A DNA stretch of 64,000 bases, from contig BCKC01000003.1 in NCBI GenBank assembly GCA_001600455.1, positions 3,916,206 to 3,980,205 on the forward strand, written 5' to 3'. Each line of letters starts with the position of its first letter. Position 1 is the stretch's first letter. Both the position numbers and the translations under genes were made by a program. Under the pieces are notes generated by a model, which was not told where the DNA came from, searched no databases, and saw only the letters and a program-made list of their open reading frames with translations. This stretch comes from Endocalyx cinctus (taxonomy: Eukaryota > Ascomycota > Sordariomycetes > Amphisphaeriales > Apiosporaceae). This document shows positions 23,942-39,128 of this stretch, one piece after another.

Positions 23942-26794
23942 ATGGCAACGCTCCGGACTCGGGGTTCCTGTTGCCTCGGGAACACCTCGAATCAGCCAGG
24001 TTCGACGCATAAATATTGGGATAGGGAAGAATTAATCAAATGCGGCGCAATAGGTGAGTTTCCATCCTTTTTTTCCCTCTTCCAATGCTTTAATGTGTGA
24101 ATCACACAAAATCGAAAAGGGGGGGGGGGGGGGNNNNNNNNNNNNNNNNNNNNNNNNNNNNNNNNNNNNNNNNNNNNNNNNNNNNNNNNNNNNNNNNNNN
24201 NNNNNNNNNNNNNNNNNNNNNNNNNNNNGGGGGGGGGGAACTAGTAGTAAGTTGTAGTAACTAAATAGAGAGGGAATATATAACCAGGAACGACTAAACC
24301 ACGAGATCTCAACCTCGAAGGCGAGATCCACCCCGTATTCTCCAACTGGGCGGCAGAAACGAACCCCGACCTGCGCCGGGAGCTAAGGCAGCCCCTCCTG
24401 CTCGCGAGCCGCCTCCTCGAAGCTCGCGGCCTGCCGTGGCTATCCGACTTCGTCGTCGACGACCTCTTCGACGGCGCGTATCCGGGTAGGGAAGAAGAGG
24501 AAGAGCAAAAACGATCGCGCCGTAGCTACGGTCGCTGCGGAAATGGAGGACCGCCGGCCTGCATCGCGCGTCATCATATCGCGCCCTGGGCCTCGGTCGA
24601 GCGTAAGGAAGCTTGGACGAGGGAGGCCGACGGTCACGCGAGGAGCGCGCTGGCTGGGGCCGTTACTTGGCAGCTAGACGAGGTCATGTTTCGACGGAAC
24701 GGCTGGGTCGGGTATACCTGTCGACACCCGCGAACGGCGGAGATGGAATTGGACGAGCTCGATAAGTACGAGACGATCGAGATGTGGGATCGGGTTAAGA
24801 ACGAGGAGAAAGGCGCAGGGGGGGGAGAACAGGAGAATACATTTACTAGGGATCTCACTATTCTCCTCATGGCCGAGTATCCCGCTCGCATGGCCGAGTT
24901 GAGGAGGTTAGGTCGCCATACGGGCGAGGAATACCTCCTCACTGCTTTCATGACTAGCATTACGTTGCTGCACGAGTTGAGTGTTTCTATCTCTCCCCCT
25001 GTCCCTCTCCTCCCATGACAGACCCGACTATATATATACATGTATATATAAGCTAACCGCAAGCGGGCGCAACGCAAACTTTTTGTTTAGAATCGGCCAT
25101 GCTATCTACTGGAAAGATACCCGATCTTTGACGCCGAGCATGCAGGAGCCTTTCTACGGAGCCGATCTCGAGATGGAACTCGGAGATAGTTTCGTCGCGT
25201 CCATGTTCGACGGCTGGGTCCCCGTCCCCGTGAGGGAGCACGCCATGTTATGGGAAGACTTCAGCTTCCAGGATGGGCTGGCTTGGAGACAAGTCCTCAG
25301 CTGGGATCATCATAGACTTCGGCCTAAACATCGTTCTCATGCTTCAATTCCTGTCGAGTAGTTAGTTCTTCTCTTTCCCCTTTTTCTTTTCTGTTTCTTC
25401 TCCTTCTCAATTGTTCTTGTCGTACGACGTAAGGGGTCGGCTACAAAACAGGCGACTAATCTTTTCGCCACCCTTGCAGCGTAGCCAAATTATTCTCCCA
25501 AAACAACTGGTCGACCCCCGAAAGCCGATACGATCTCGAACTCCTCATCGCGCCTTCTACTCTGTCGGGGATGAAAGAAATACGACCGACCACCACCACC
25601 GTTCTTTCTCCCTCGTCTTCGTCGCCGTCTTATTCCGCCGCCGAAACCCAGCAGCAGCAGCAGCAACACGCCACCGCGGACATAGCCGACTTCCGTTACG
25701 GCGGCGAGGGCTACCTCTGGAACCGGCGACCCGGCGCCCGTTTTCGCATCCCCCAGTACGACGGGTACCTATGTCCGGATATCGACCTGCCCTGGGCGAC
25801 CGACGACGTCGTACGGGAACCGGTCGCGAGGGATTTTCGACGACAACAACAACAACAGGCGACGACGAGAATAAACGGAAGAACGAGAAGAAGAAGAAGA
25901 AGGGTTACGGAACCGACGATGATGATACCAGCTTCTGCTAGTACTACATCTCTCGACGATAAAAGGCTATCGCAGAACCCGTCGCTGGTATTGCCGAAGC
26001 GCGTATCGTCGCTCTTACCCATCACGAAAGCGGAAGAAGGGAGAGTAGCAGGAGAAGAAGAAGAAGAAGAAGAAACGGACGAAGAAAATCGGGAAAGCGT
26101 CTGTTCTTCCGCCCCGTCTCCCCCGAGAAGATTCGCGCTCGTGACGGCTCAGAAGAAGAAGAAGAAGGGAAGTACGCCGCCTAGGATAGGGGCCGTCGCG
26201 GGATCCCGTCCCCCGACGCAACCGCCCCCCGAGCCGAGATTTGCTTTTGCAGCCAGGTCAGGGGAGGACAACAACAACAGGAACGAGGACGACGGACAGG
26301 GCCGAAATAACGGCGGTAGCGTACTCGCCAAGACCCGGGGCCATCATCCCCAACATCCCCTCCTCACCCCGCCCTCCTTCCGAATATGTTCGGCCTTCTC
26401 CTCATCATCCTCGTCTTCCTCCTCCCGTTCCTCCTATTCATCATTGTCGCTCCTATCACCTTCCGACGACGAAAACGAGACGATTTCTGCTACAGTAACG
26501 ACAACGACGACAACAACAAAAAGAAAGAGCAGAATCCCCTCCATCCGCGGATTACGTATCGGTTTAGGAATATCCTCGTCTTCGTCGTCGTCACCAAATC
26601 AACAACAACAACAACACGGCCATCTCGAAGTCGGCGGGCTGAAGCATAAAGGCGCGAACAAGAAGAAGAAGAAGACAAAAGATGGCCACAGTCCGGATCG
26701 GAGCGAGATATCGGTAGACGAGCTTAAGAAGCGCTTATCTCGCCTTATTGGGGTCTCGCTTACCGAGCTGGAGCAGTTGTTTGATACACCCTAA
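23942..26794 (+). CDS. HExxH (zincin-like) protein with homopolymer-rich tail, 4 exons, about 790 aa, one junction unresolved
   Basis: Proposed exons: 23942-24053, 24306-24980, about 25091-25357 and 25480-26794. Exon 1 ends GCA-ATA-G before a GTGAGT donor, and exon 2 begins AT-CTC-AAC, giving AIDLNLEGEIHPVFSNWA; the assembly gap lies in this intron. Exon 2 ends in TSITLLHEL. Exon 3 reads HAIYWKDTRSL then MQEPFYGADLEMELGDSF, so joining gives an HEL-x-H metal site with a downstream Glu-rich block, as in uncharacterised fungal zincin-like proteins. Intron 3 joins ASIPVD/VAKLFSQNNW cleanly. The intron 2 junction does not: the donor at 24981 leaves phase 1 but the only AG (25089-25090) needs phase 2. 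Exon 4 carries runs of Q, R, E, K, S and T from trinucleotide repeats, probably disordered. It could be intact with an unusual splice, contain a sequencing indel, or be a pseudogene. Function unknown. Confidence 0.6.
24119..24238. other. Assembly gap bounded by poly-G
   Basis: Ns at 24134-24228 (95 bases) with 15 G before and 10 G after. The gap therefore sits in, or was caused by, a G homopolymer. It falls inside the first intron of the HExxH gene, between donor 24054 and acceptor 24305. Confidence 0.95.
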
Positions 26795-27342
26795 GCAAGA
26801 AAACTCCCTCGTTGATGATAAACAAGCCTTTTTTTTTTTTTTTTTATTGTTAATCTTAAGAGAAGTACGGCATGAAGGGTTGCCTTTTAACGGTACCACG
26901 ATATGTCCATTATCGTGTTATTTAGATTAGGAATTACATTATATATATGTCAGAGTATCTATTATTCTAGATCTGAAAGGACATTAGTACATATATAAGA
27001 AGTAGTTAATTCATGTAGAAAAGAATCATAGCATTATTCCAGATACAAGAATGTATTCAGTCACATACATTAGGGTATTATTCCGATCAGATACAATATT
27101 TTAATTTGAAATTTTTATATTTCGCTTTTTCTTTCTTTTTTTCTTTTTTTTTTTTTTCTCTCTCTCAAGGATATATATACTCTATATCGCTCGGAGAATA
27201 ACAACAACAAAACCCATTTTGTTTTTTTCGAACGAGAGATATTGAGATTCGCTGGCATCCTCTCTCTAGTTGTGTCCATTGATATATTATTACTGAGGAT
27301 ATATTTGTTTCCTCCCTCGCAAACCTTACTGGAATCCCCCAA
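26795..27342. other. Convergent intergenic region
   Basis: 3' regions of the HExxH gene (+) and protein kinase C (-). AT-rich, with T runs at about 26828-26845 and 27143-27157. No gene is seen. Confidence 0.5.
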
Positions 27343-31183
<3,841 letters not shown>

Positions 31184-34100
31184 GTTGGGCAGATGTGTTG
31201 CGCGTACGTCACGCGCAAGAGACCGAAATTAGGTTTAAACCAAAGTAGAATACGATAATACGGTATTGTTGGAAATCCGACGTTTTTCTTGTTCTTTTTG
31301 TTTTATCGTCGTTATTTTGTTGCTATTCGATTTTTAAATAAAGAGAAAGGAAATGCGGTTGGTCGATCATAGGGATAAAGCTGCAAGAGTGGGAAGCGAA
31401 CCTTGTCTTGAGCTACGGAGGGTTAAGGATTCAAAGAAGAGGAGGGGGAGGCTCCAAATCGGGGGACCTAAAATAACAAATCAACCTAATCAATTTCAAA
31501 AATTCCACTGGTTATGTATGTATTAAGATTTGAAAAGGGCATAGCATTATATTATTTGACCCACCAAAGTCTGGAGTAAATAAAATAGACAAATAATAAA
31601 TGTCCAGTGGAAGAGGGTATATACTGCTTTATTCGGGAAGAAAAAGATGTGAAAAAAAGAATGTTTATGTGGATATGGATAGATAGAACGGTATTTTTGG
31701 GAGAAGTTTGATAGGCAACAAAGGCCCGACGTTAGGTTAAAAAAAATAAAATAGAGAGAGTACAGTACTATCAGTCGGTCCTTATGCGTTGGTTGGTATT
31801 AATTAAGTAAGTTCCTTTAAAAAAGCTTACTTGATTAAAGGTCCCCCGAATACTGCCCTTTCTTAGACAAGAACTTCTTGTTTTTTATCTTTCTTTTTTA
31901 ACTCTCCGTTTAATTCCTTCGGGATCATTCAAGTCAACTTAAGAAATGTAAAAAAAAAAAAAAAAAAACAATTATCAGAATTTGCCAAAGGATTTAGAGG
32001 GTAAATAAATAAGTGATATACTCTCTTAATGTTGATATTGTGTGGTAATATGTAGCGTATTGTATGTAGGGTGTTTGAGGTGATGTGATGTACGTCAGTG
32101 TTCTAGGTAAGACCGCCAGTTTTTGATTTCCCCTCTATTTTTCTCCCTCTTCTGGGCTTGGATTTTTATTATGGCGGGGTTTTTTTCTCTTCTATGTACA
32201 TACTACATAGTAGTGGACCTTTCAAGCGGGTGTCACGGCCTGGCCGATATCCACGGATATCTGATAGGTATTATACTTCCAATTTGGTATATATGCAATT
32301 AAACATTATTTACTATTCTAACATCTTTATTTTCATACTGTTTTCATAATACCTAACATTCTATCAGTATAAGTGCTTGAATACGTAAGTACCTAGGTAC
32401 ATACTTAACTCACTTAAGTAAGTACTTTAAGGAACATGTACCAAGTATAGTACTCACTTACCTTGAGTAGTAAACATGACCTGATATATGATGTTACATA
32501 TAAAATACCAATATAAATTTTACTTTAGTATTGTCAAGTACTACATACCAAAGTATCTATTACGCTCTGTGTATAAAAATATATATGCTTAAACTGTTTC
32601 GGATCCAAAGTTGCATATCACATGTTTTAGAGAGTAAGAACCTGTGGTCCTATCCATGGATGTATTATCTATGCCTAGTACGTCCTTACATATAACCAGG
32701 CATCGGAACTATTAAGCATCACCATGACGACAATAAAACAACTCCTCGGGGACTGGAGTTTTCAATCTATTTAAAATAGAAAAAGTTATAACTTTAACAA
32801 AGTATGAACTAATTGAGATTATATTATAGTCAATATACACTTAATATGTACTTAGCTAGTACCTAGGTATATATACTGCAATATCTTCTAGCTCATTATC
32901 CATTACACTGGAACGTATTAAACCGTGACAACTTGGACCGGTAGCGGGGTTGGTGTTGGCGGGGGATCTTCTCTATCCATGGATATCACACTAACACTAA
33001 TACTCGTTACGCTACAAGATATGTACCCGTACAGCCGTACTGTATAAACTCCAGGTAAACTCCAGGCAATTAGCTAGGTAGCTAGGTAGCTAGTATCCAT
33101 AGTAGTTCTAAATAGGTACCTAATAGCCTTATAGCCACTGTATACGTTAGTTATGGCTTTTTTTTTTTCTTTCTCGGTTCATCTAAATTTCTCGATCTTA
33201 CGCAGAATCCGTTCAAACTCGTTCATGCCATGAATCCATGGCTCCATCCAGTCAAGGTTGGCATTTCTAAGCCCCCACGTGATCACACCATATGAAATCA
33301 CCGTGAAATGAATGGATTTATCTCTATCTACGAGCACGCGAGGGTGGCACTGTCGTGGTGGCACTCTCTCTACTCTGACCTTTATCTATCTACTTTTGCC
33401 ACCCCCATAAGTAGGCAGAGATATCCGTGAACATGTACGGTATCGTTGCATGTTCGGATATGAGCGCCATTCTAGACCAGCTATAATACATTATTACATT
33501 CTTGTCTCGTGACCCGAAAAAAAAAAAAAAAACATCGTATCGTTATAACCCTCACCCGCCCCGTATTCGTGAGGGAGGCCTTACATTTCCTAAGATTTCC
33601 ATGCGTCTCCATACATCGGCTGAGCTGTAATCAACTCATTCTAGCCCGTTAGGGTGATATCGTGAGTAATAAAAAAACAAAGTCTAACATATGCATAAGT
33701 AATCATGCCGGCCGAGAGTTGTACGAGGATAGGTCAGCATTTGTCGCCATCGAAGACCGTACCATTTCCCAGTCATGGTGGTGATACCAATACCAATCGG
33801 CGCATATCCGCCCCAAGAAAAAAAATCTTGGGCACGGTGTGAAATGACCTCTTCCGACTTCCATTGGCTCCGCATCGTCCTTATATCACTTTTTCTGTGG
33901 CTTACGAGGTTCACGTCAGATATCGGCACTTGAGATGCGAAAACTCTGCATGGATCTATAAGGAGGGGGGTATCAAGCGTATTTTAACATTATTGAACCA
34001 TCGTAAGGGGACTGGTTTTTGACATGCACTAAACTAGGTATACTATGAATATGATTTATCCTCCGCAACATTACCACGTGCAACATCTCAAACAAGCCCC

Positions 34101-34286
34101 CATTGCATACATGCATCCCGTAAGGTATCAACTCACATATTCGCCAATATTTGAGAGAACGAGAGAATAGGTGTCGATTGCCTCTCATTCTCATAAAACC
34201 AATTCGACAGATTAACACTTTCAAAAAGTTCCTTCTCACGAGCGGTCAGCAGACGAATCTGCTACTTGCGAGCTCTCGCCGCGCAT
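31184..34286. other. Long region upstream of protein kinase C
   Basis: 3.1 kb between PKC and the downstream end of the membrane-protein gene; probably the PKC promoter and 5' leader. No gene is seen. It has A runs at about 31950-31968 and 33518-33532, palindromes TACCTAGGTA at 32390-32399 and 32860-32869, and an imperfect hairpin at 31799-31838. Small frames in 33.1-34.2 kb do not look coding. Confidence 0.5.
31799..31838. repeat. Imperfect inverted repeat (hairpin)
   Basis: Arms TTAATTAAGTAAG (31799-31811) and CTTACTTGATTAA (31826-31838) pair with one mismatch around a 14-base loop. A similar arm sequence recurs at 48474-48487. Confidence 0.6.
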
Positions 34287-35384
34287 CTAGGTACTAGAAG
34301 AAGGACCTGCCGGTGCGTAGAATCCGGCTAAGTTCTGCTGGTTCCGCGCCGCCTCCTTTCCCTTCTCGTTACTCGACGATGCCGGGGCCGGAGCCGGGGC
34401 CGCTTGACCTCCTGGAGCTTGGTGAACCGGCATCATCATCTGGGGCATCGGGTATTGTTGCTGCTGCTGCTGCTGTTGCGGCGGCATCTGCATCTGCGTC
34501 TGCATAGGCGGGGCGTAGACCATTCCGGGCGGCAGGACCGGGGCGCCCGGGATGTAGCCCGGCAGGACTACGCCGGCGGGCTTGAGCAAGTTGCGCTTGT
34601 GCGTGTCGACGCAGGCGAGCACGAACAGGGCGAAGTGGGCGACGAGCGCGAGGACGAAGAAGGCGATCAGGGCGCGGATGATGGGGATATAGGTGGACCG
34701 GTGGTACTCGAGCGGCGCGTACTCGTCGCAGTAGCTGCCGTAATAGTAGCTGCTCGAGTACGAGTCGCTGGAATCGTCGTTCGCCGAGTCCGAGCACTCG
34801 TCTACGTAGTAGAGCTCCGAGGTGTACGCTTCCACGTTCAGGAAGATGGCGAACACGCAGGCGAGCCAGATGATGAGGTGCAGCGCCACGTGGGCACCCG
34901 GGTGGATGCCCCGCTGGGCCTGCTTGCGCAGGCGCGCGAGGTAGGTGATCAGCTCGGCCGAGTTCCATATGATGGCGAAGACGGCGATGGGGAGGGACCA
35001 CAGCGCGATGTACGGGCCCAGGTAGGAGTCGCTTATCACGATCGAGGTCAGCGCGATGATGATGATGAAGAAGACCGTCGTCAGCACCGTCAGGATCAGC
35101 TTCGTCGCGATGTACGCCTGGCTTTGTTGCGGAAGCGCCCGCATCGGTTGCACGATGGGGTAAGCCTGCTGCTGATACTGATAATACGGATACGGTGCGT
35201 AAGGAGTTTGGGCGTTTTGACCGCTTGCAAAGTACGGTCTCGGTAGAGGCTGTGGTTGGGCGGCGGGCCGGGCCGGAAGAGGTGGTGACGCAGCGGCCGG
35301 AGTCTCTGCATTCGCGTCGTCTCCAGTCCTCTCCACGGGGCTAATAGGCTCATTCCGAGCCTCAGTTTGCTGATCTTGCGCCAT
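34287..35384 (-). CDS. Four-transmembrane (MARVEL-like) membrane protein, 365 aa
   Basis: Single-exon gene; the start chosen is the ATG at 35384 (MAQDQQTEARNE), the first true ATG in frame. The layout is a Pro/Gln/Tyr-rich cytoplasmic N-terminus (about 1-90), then four hydrophobic helices (roughly 97-120, 126-150, 165-185 and 235-258). Between helices 3 and 4 is an acidic Ser/Tyr-rich loop with cysteines (YVDECSDSANDDSSDSYSSS) and after them a Pro/Gln-rich tail with a poly-Gln run. This is the topology of MARVEL-domain proteins of fungal plasma membranes. The family call is by topology only, and the role is unknown. Confidence 0.75.
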   Translation of the reverse strand: MAQDQQTEARNEPISPVERTGDDANAETPAAASPPLPARPAAQPQPLPRPYFASGQNAQTPYAPYPYYQYQQQAYPIVQPMRALPQQSQAYIATKLILTVLTTVFFIIIIALTSIVISDSYLGPYIALWSLPIAVFAIIWNSAELITYLARLRKQAQRGIHPGAHVALHLIIWLACVFAIFLNVEAYTSELYYVDECSDSANDDSSDSYSSSYYYGSYCDEYAPLEYHRSTYIPIIRALIAFFVLALVAHFALFVLACVDTHKRNLLKPAGVVLPGYIPGAPVLPPGMVYAPPMQTQMQMPPQQQQQQQQYPMPQMMMPVHQAPGGQAAPAPAPASSSNEKGKEAARNQQNLAGFYAPAGPSSST

Positions 35385-36269
35385 CTTTTTTTTTAATCGG
35401 TCGATCGTTTCTAGATTTGTACACAGAAACCACAATTATTTTCTTCTATTTTCTTTTATCCCACGTGCTTATGTAATTTTCTATATGGAAAGACGCGATG
35501 AAAGAAATTAGACGATGAAAGAATTATAATCAGATTATGAATTAAATACTTGTAAATACGAATGAAGTAAAAACAAAGAAGCGAGTGACTTTTGAAGATT
35601 TGTATTAAGAATAAAAGAAAGAACGAACGAACGAAAGGAGGTCAGTTGATACTAGGCAGAACGCCAGGCAGCATTAACATGGATGAAGAAAGGACAGAGA
35701 CAGACAGAGAGAGGAAGGACGAGAAGTTACTTAAGTAAAGTAATTGCAGGAGTTAATCAAAAAAAGGGTGCATCCTTGCAGTCACCATCGGACCGTAAGT
35801 GCGGCACAGCGATCGGAACGAAAGATTTCGAGTTAAACGAGATTTCGTTGTTCTCAAAATAGGATTTTTAGCGTGAATAGAACGAGCGTGCTCTTGTAAG
35901 CCTGTCGCCTTTGTCCTTTTTAATGTTACGATGTTACATGAGCCCAGCCCCTGCCAAGGCCCTTATTCTGATTGTAGAGACAGCTATTCGACCGATTTTT
36001 TGACATACCCTCCATTGGGCTAGAATGACTAGGTATACTAGGTATAGAACACGGAGTCAGCTGAATGATTATACTAGGTATGGCTTCTTTGCCGCTTTCA
36101 ATATGAGTCAGTACAACCGGAAATGATACCCTTAACTGGATAGCGACATGCAATAGATTCAGCATATAAAAATGTATAAATATATACATACATACATATA
36201 TATGGACATATATATCATTGGATTCATTTGTCTTTCTTACTTCGTGTAAACTTCATAGATTCTTGATGG

Positions 36270-36307
<38 letters not shown>

Positions 36308-37201
36308 AAAACGTACATTCAAGATTTAGAGCTAGATCATCTCTCGGTCCCGAAGCATATTTGGCGTAGTTTTATTTTCATGAACATTCTTCGCTTCCCT
36401 TTAATAGAAAGAGCTTGGCGGCACAGACGTTAGAGCCCCTGTATTCTTCAGATCTACGAGAAAAATATACCAATCGTCTACATTAGATAGGTCGATCTGA
36501 AGAGCCGCACCAGCTTCTCTGTCCAGTCCTATGCATGTCTCTCACTGTCTTCTAAGTTCTGACTGATTTTCGGCTCTTCACAATAGCCCAGTGGGGCAAG
36601 AGCTAGTCGGAGAAGCTTGCAGTTCAACGAATATAATAAATCCGAATAGTAATTCATGTTCTCCGAGATCCTTCAGATCTAGGTTACTCTAGAGTCGCCT
36701 CTAGCAATTCCTGAGATAGAATTGGCTATCTTCGAAGAAGATCCATGCTCGCTGTCTGTATATTTTCAAAATAATGTTCGAGTTTTACGCCTATATTACA
36801 AGTTTTCTTCCTGTAGAACTATACATATTTAAGGGTTCGCTTTTCGATGCCGAGTGCTACTTCCACAGGCCGTGTAGTTCTACGTATCCCAACCAAGACG
36901 GGCGCTTACCAATACGATCCGACATCTTATGAGGTTCTATCCCGTACTCTTCGTTAATCATAACTCCATAGACAGAGGAGGTATATTTTTCAGTGCGAAA
37001 AAGTAACTTAACTCCCCTAAAACGGTGAACTTCGGTTCTTATACTTGTCCAGATTACCCAGTCTCAATCCTATTCAGGTCCCACGAACTTTGCCTTTGCT
37101 GTGCACAACAGGACTTACACATACTTTCGCATCTAATGAATGCGCCGAGTGCACACCTCTTCTTGTTTCACCGTAAGATGCGTATGTAGAACCAACACAT
37201 G

Positions 37202-37238
<37 letters not shown>

Positions 37239-38560
37239 NCTATGCAAACCTGTTCGAAGGGGTCGAGAAGTTCACCGCTCATCATGAGAGAGATCACAGT
37301 AAGCATCTATCAATCTTACAATATTCGTATCCAGAAAAGCAACTACCGTCATAGTATCTCATAACACACTTTTGTCAAACTCACTTAGGAGAAGATGGTA
37401 TGGTAATATGTATATATATATATATATATATTATTTATTTATTCTATATCAAAATGCAGAAAGAAAGCCCTACCCGAATTACGCTATCACTTGAATTAAT
37501 GATTGCCTAAAAATTGACTACAATCGCAATTATTTCACTTTCACTTTGCGTCCCTGGGCGATTAGGGTAATAACCTTTCTCTCAAGTCCAGTAGAAGCTC
37601 CCACGATATTTTCTATTTCTTGGGGCATTGGCTTTCCCGTACTTCTACTCATTCTTGTAGGCAGTACCAACGCTTTAGAGCTCATCGCCAAAGTAGGTGG
37701 AGGTCAAATTCGACAGAAACCCATAAACAGATTCATTCCGTCAAGTTTAAATTTGTAAACATTGACTCAAATTCTCGAGCTTCTTTAGAACTAGAATTAC
37801 ACCACTGCTCTACTTATATAGACTTAATAGATCTAGGTTATCAGTGTCTGAAGTGAAATTCCCGGATATTTAAAATGCTCTGCATCTCTCCCATACAGGG
37901 GATGAGAGCAATGCTGCTCGTTTTTTTACTATATTCCGAACGTCTTCTAAGCGATACCTCACAGATATCGAGTGATCTAATGCTGACTTCAGTTAGTATA
38001 GCTAATTCTCGAAATATCATATATTACGAAGGATACCTTCGAAATCCAAACACAGGTGACTCAGATATAGCAAGTTGGCTTGTATACTAGTATTGTATGC
38101 TGTTCCAGCATCCCACCTCCTAACTAAGTTATAGTCAGGCTAATAAAAGAACCCACTTCTCGCATGTGTGGTATAATGTTCAGATACGGTGAAAATAAAG
38201 ATATGAAGGAAAATAGCAAAAAAGGGGAGGCGAAGGGATCAAGTTTCTTAAGGAAAAGTTCGCGATGTTCTGATGCGCCGGTAGAACTACGGAGAAAGAT
38301 ATGGAGGACCTTCGACCGTTAAAAAAGAGCCCCACTCACTATCATTTTATCGAATAATAAATTTGGTCAAAAATTATGGAAATTTCTCTTTTATTTTTTT
38401 ATTTTTATTTTTATTTTTAGCTTTGTTGATTGATCAGTCAGCCTCATATTTACATACGAACTCTCCAGTCTTGACTTGTTCCCGAAACATAGAAGACTAG
38501 TCGCCGATCTAGGATCATTCACTTTAGGAGCTTACCAAAAAGTCGGGCGCAAAGAAAAGT
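35385..38560. other. Gene-poor region with simple repeats
   Basis: No convincing gene. It includes the promoter of the four-helix protein and of the eIF1A-like gene. Repeats: GA microsatellite 36273-36304 (16 units), poly-T 37202-37230 followed by a single N at 37239, TA microsatellite 37411-37431, and TTTTA-type repeats near 38391-38420. The part at 36360-38100 is of more mixed composition than a typical spacer but I could not extract a protein or RNA from it. Confidence 0.5.
36273..36304. repeat. (GA)16 microsatellite
   Basis: Uninterrupted GA dinucleotide run. Confidence 0.95.
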
Positions 38561-39051
38561 ATGGGCCGACCAAAACGCGATATCCGCGCCGCGGCCGAGG
38601 CGTCGACGACGCCGCCTGATGAGCTCACAACTACTCAGTCATTAGCCAGAGTTGCCAAGGCCGAGGGGAATAACCTCTATAGCTGCCTTCTCCCGGGCAG
38701 CCAACAGAGGACCGCGCTGGTAGAGCTCGCGGCAAAATTCCGCAACACTATCTGGATCAAGCGCGGGGGTTATGTCCTCGTGGATCTACCGGTCTCCCAA
38801 GAGGCGCAGAAGGGCAGTAAAGTCGAAGGAGAGATTATCAACGTCGTGCGTGACGAGAAAGAGTGGCGCAAACAAAGCTACTGGTAAGTTTCCGAACCGA
38901 TCTTACCATCAACTAAGCATGCCCCTGACTCTTTCAATTCATTCTTAGGCCAAAGGAATTTCCCAAGTCGACCTATGACGACGAAGATGATGATGACGAG
39001 GAGGAGTCCACCGTAGGCAAAATGCCGCCGTCGGATTCAGATGAAGACTGA
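38561..39051 (+). CDS. eIF1A-like S1-domain protein (EIF1AD-type), 2 exons, 141 aa
   Basis: Small S1-like OB-fold RNA-binding protein related to translation factor eIF1A, of the EIF1AD kind (nuclear in animals). Exons: 38561-38883 and 38949-39051; the 65-nt intron joins QSYW/PKEFPKS. The OB-fold is seen in LARVAKAEGNNLYSCLLPG, TALVELAAKFRNTIWIKRGG and YVLVDLPV (residues about 28-85). The C-terminus is a strongly acidic tail (DDEDDDDEEE) ending SDSDED, as in the family. The stop lies 77 bases from the stop of the convergent ALG3 gene, so their 3' ends probably overlap. Confidence 0.88.
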
Positions 39052-39128
39052 GCTCACTTGTCGAGACTAACTGATTCTATTCTGACAATCAAAAAAAAAC
39101 TTGAATTTGTGTTGTACTAGCAGGCTAT

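Noticed and set aside
25711..26025. 104-codon minus-strand frame with a Val/Leu/Cys stretch
   Set aside because: Complement of the trinucleotide-repeat exon of the HExxH gene.
34404..35246. 280-codon open frame on the + strand
   Set aside because: Antisense shadow of the four-helix membrane protein, full of His/Leu/Arg/Gly/Asp runs from complementary codons.
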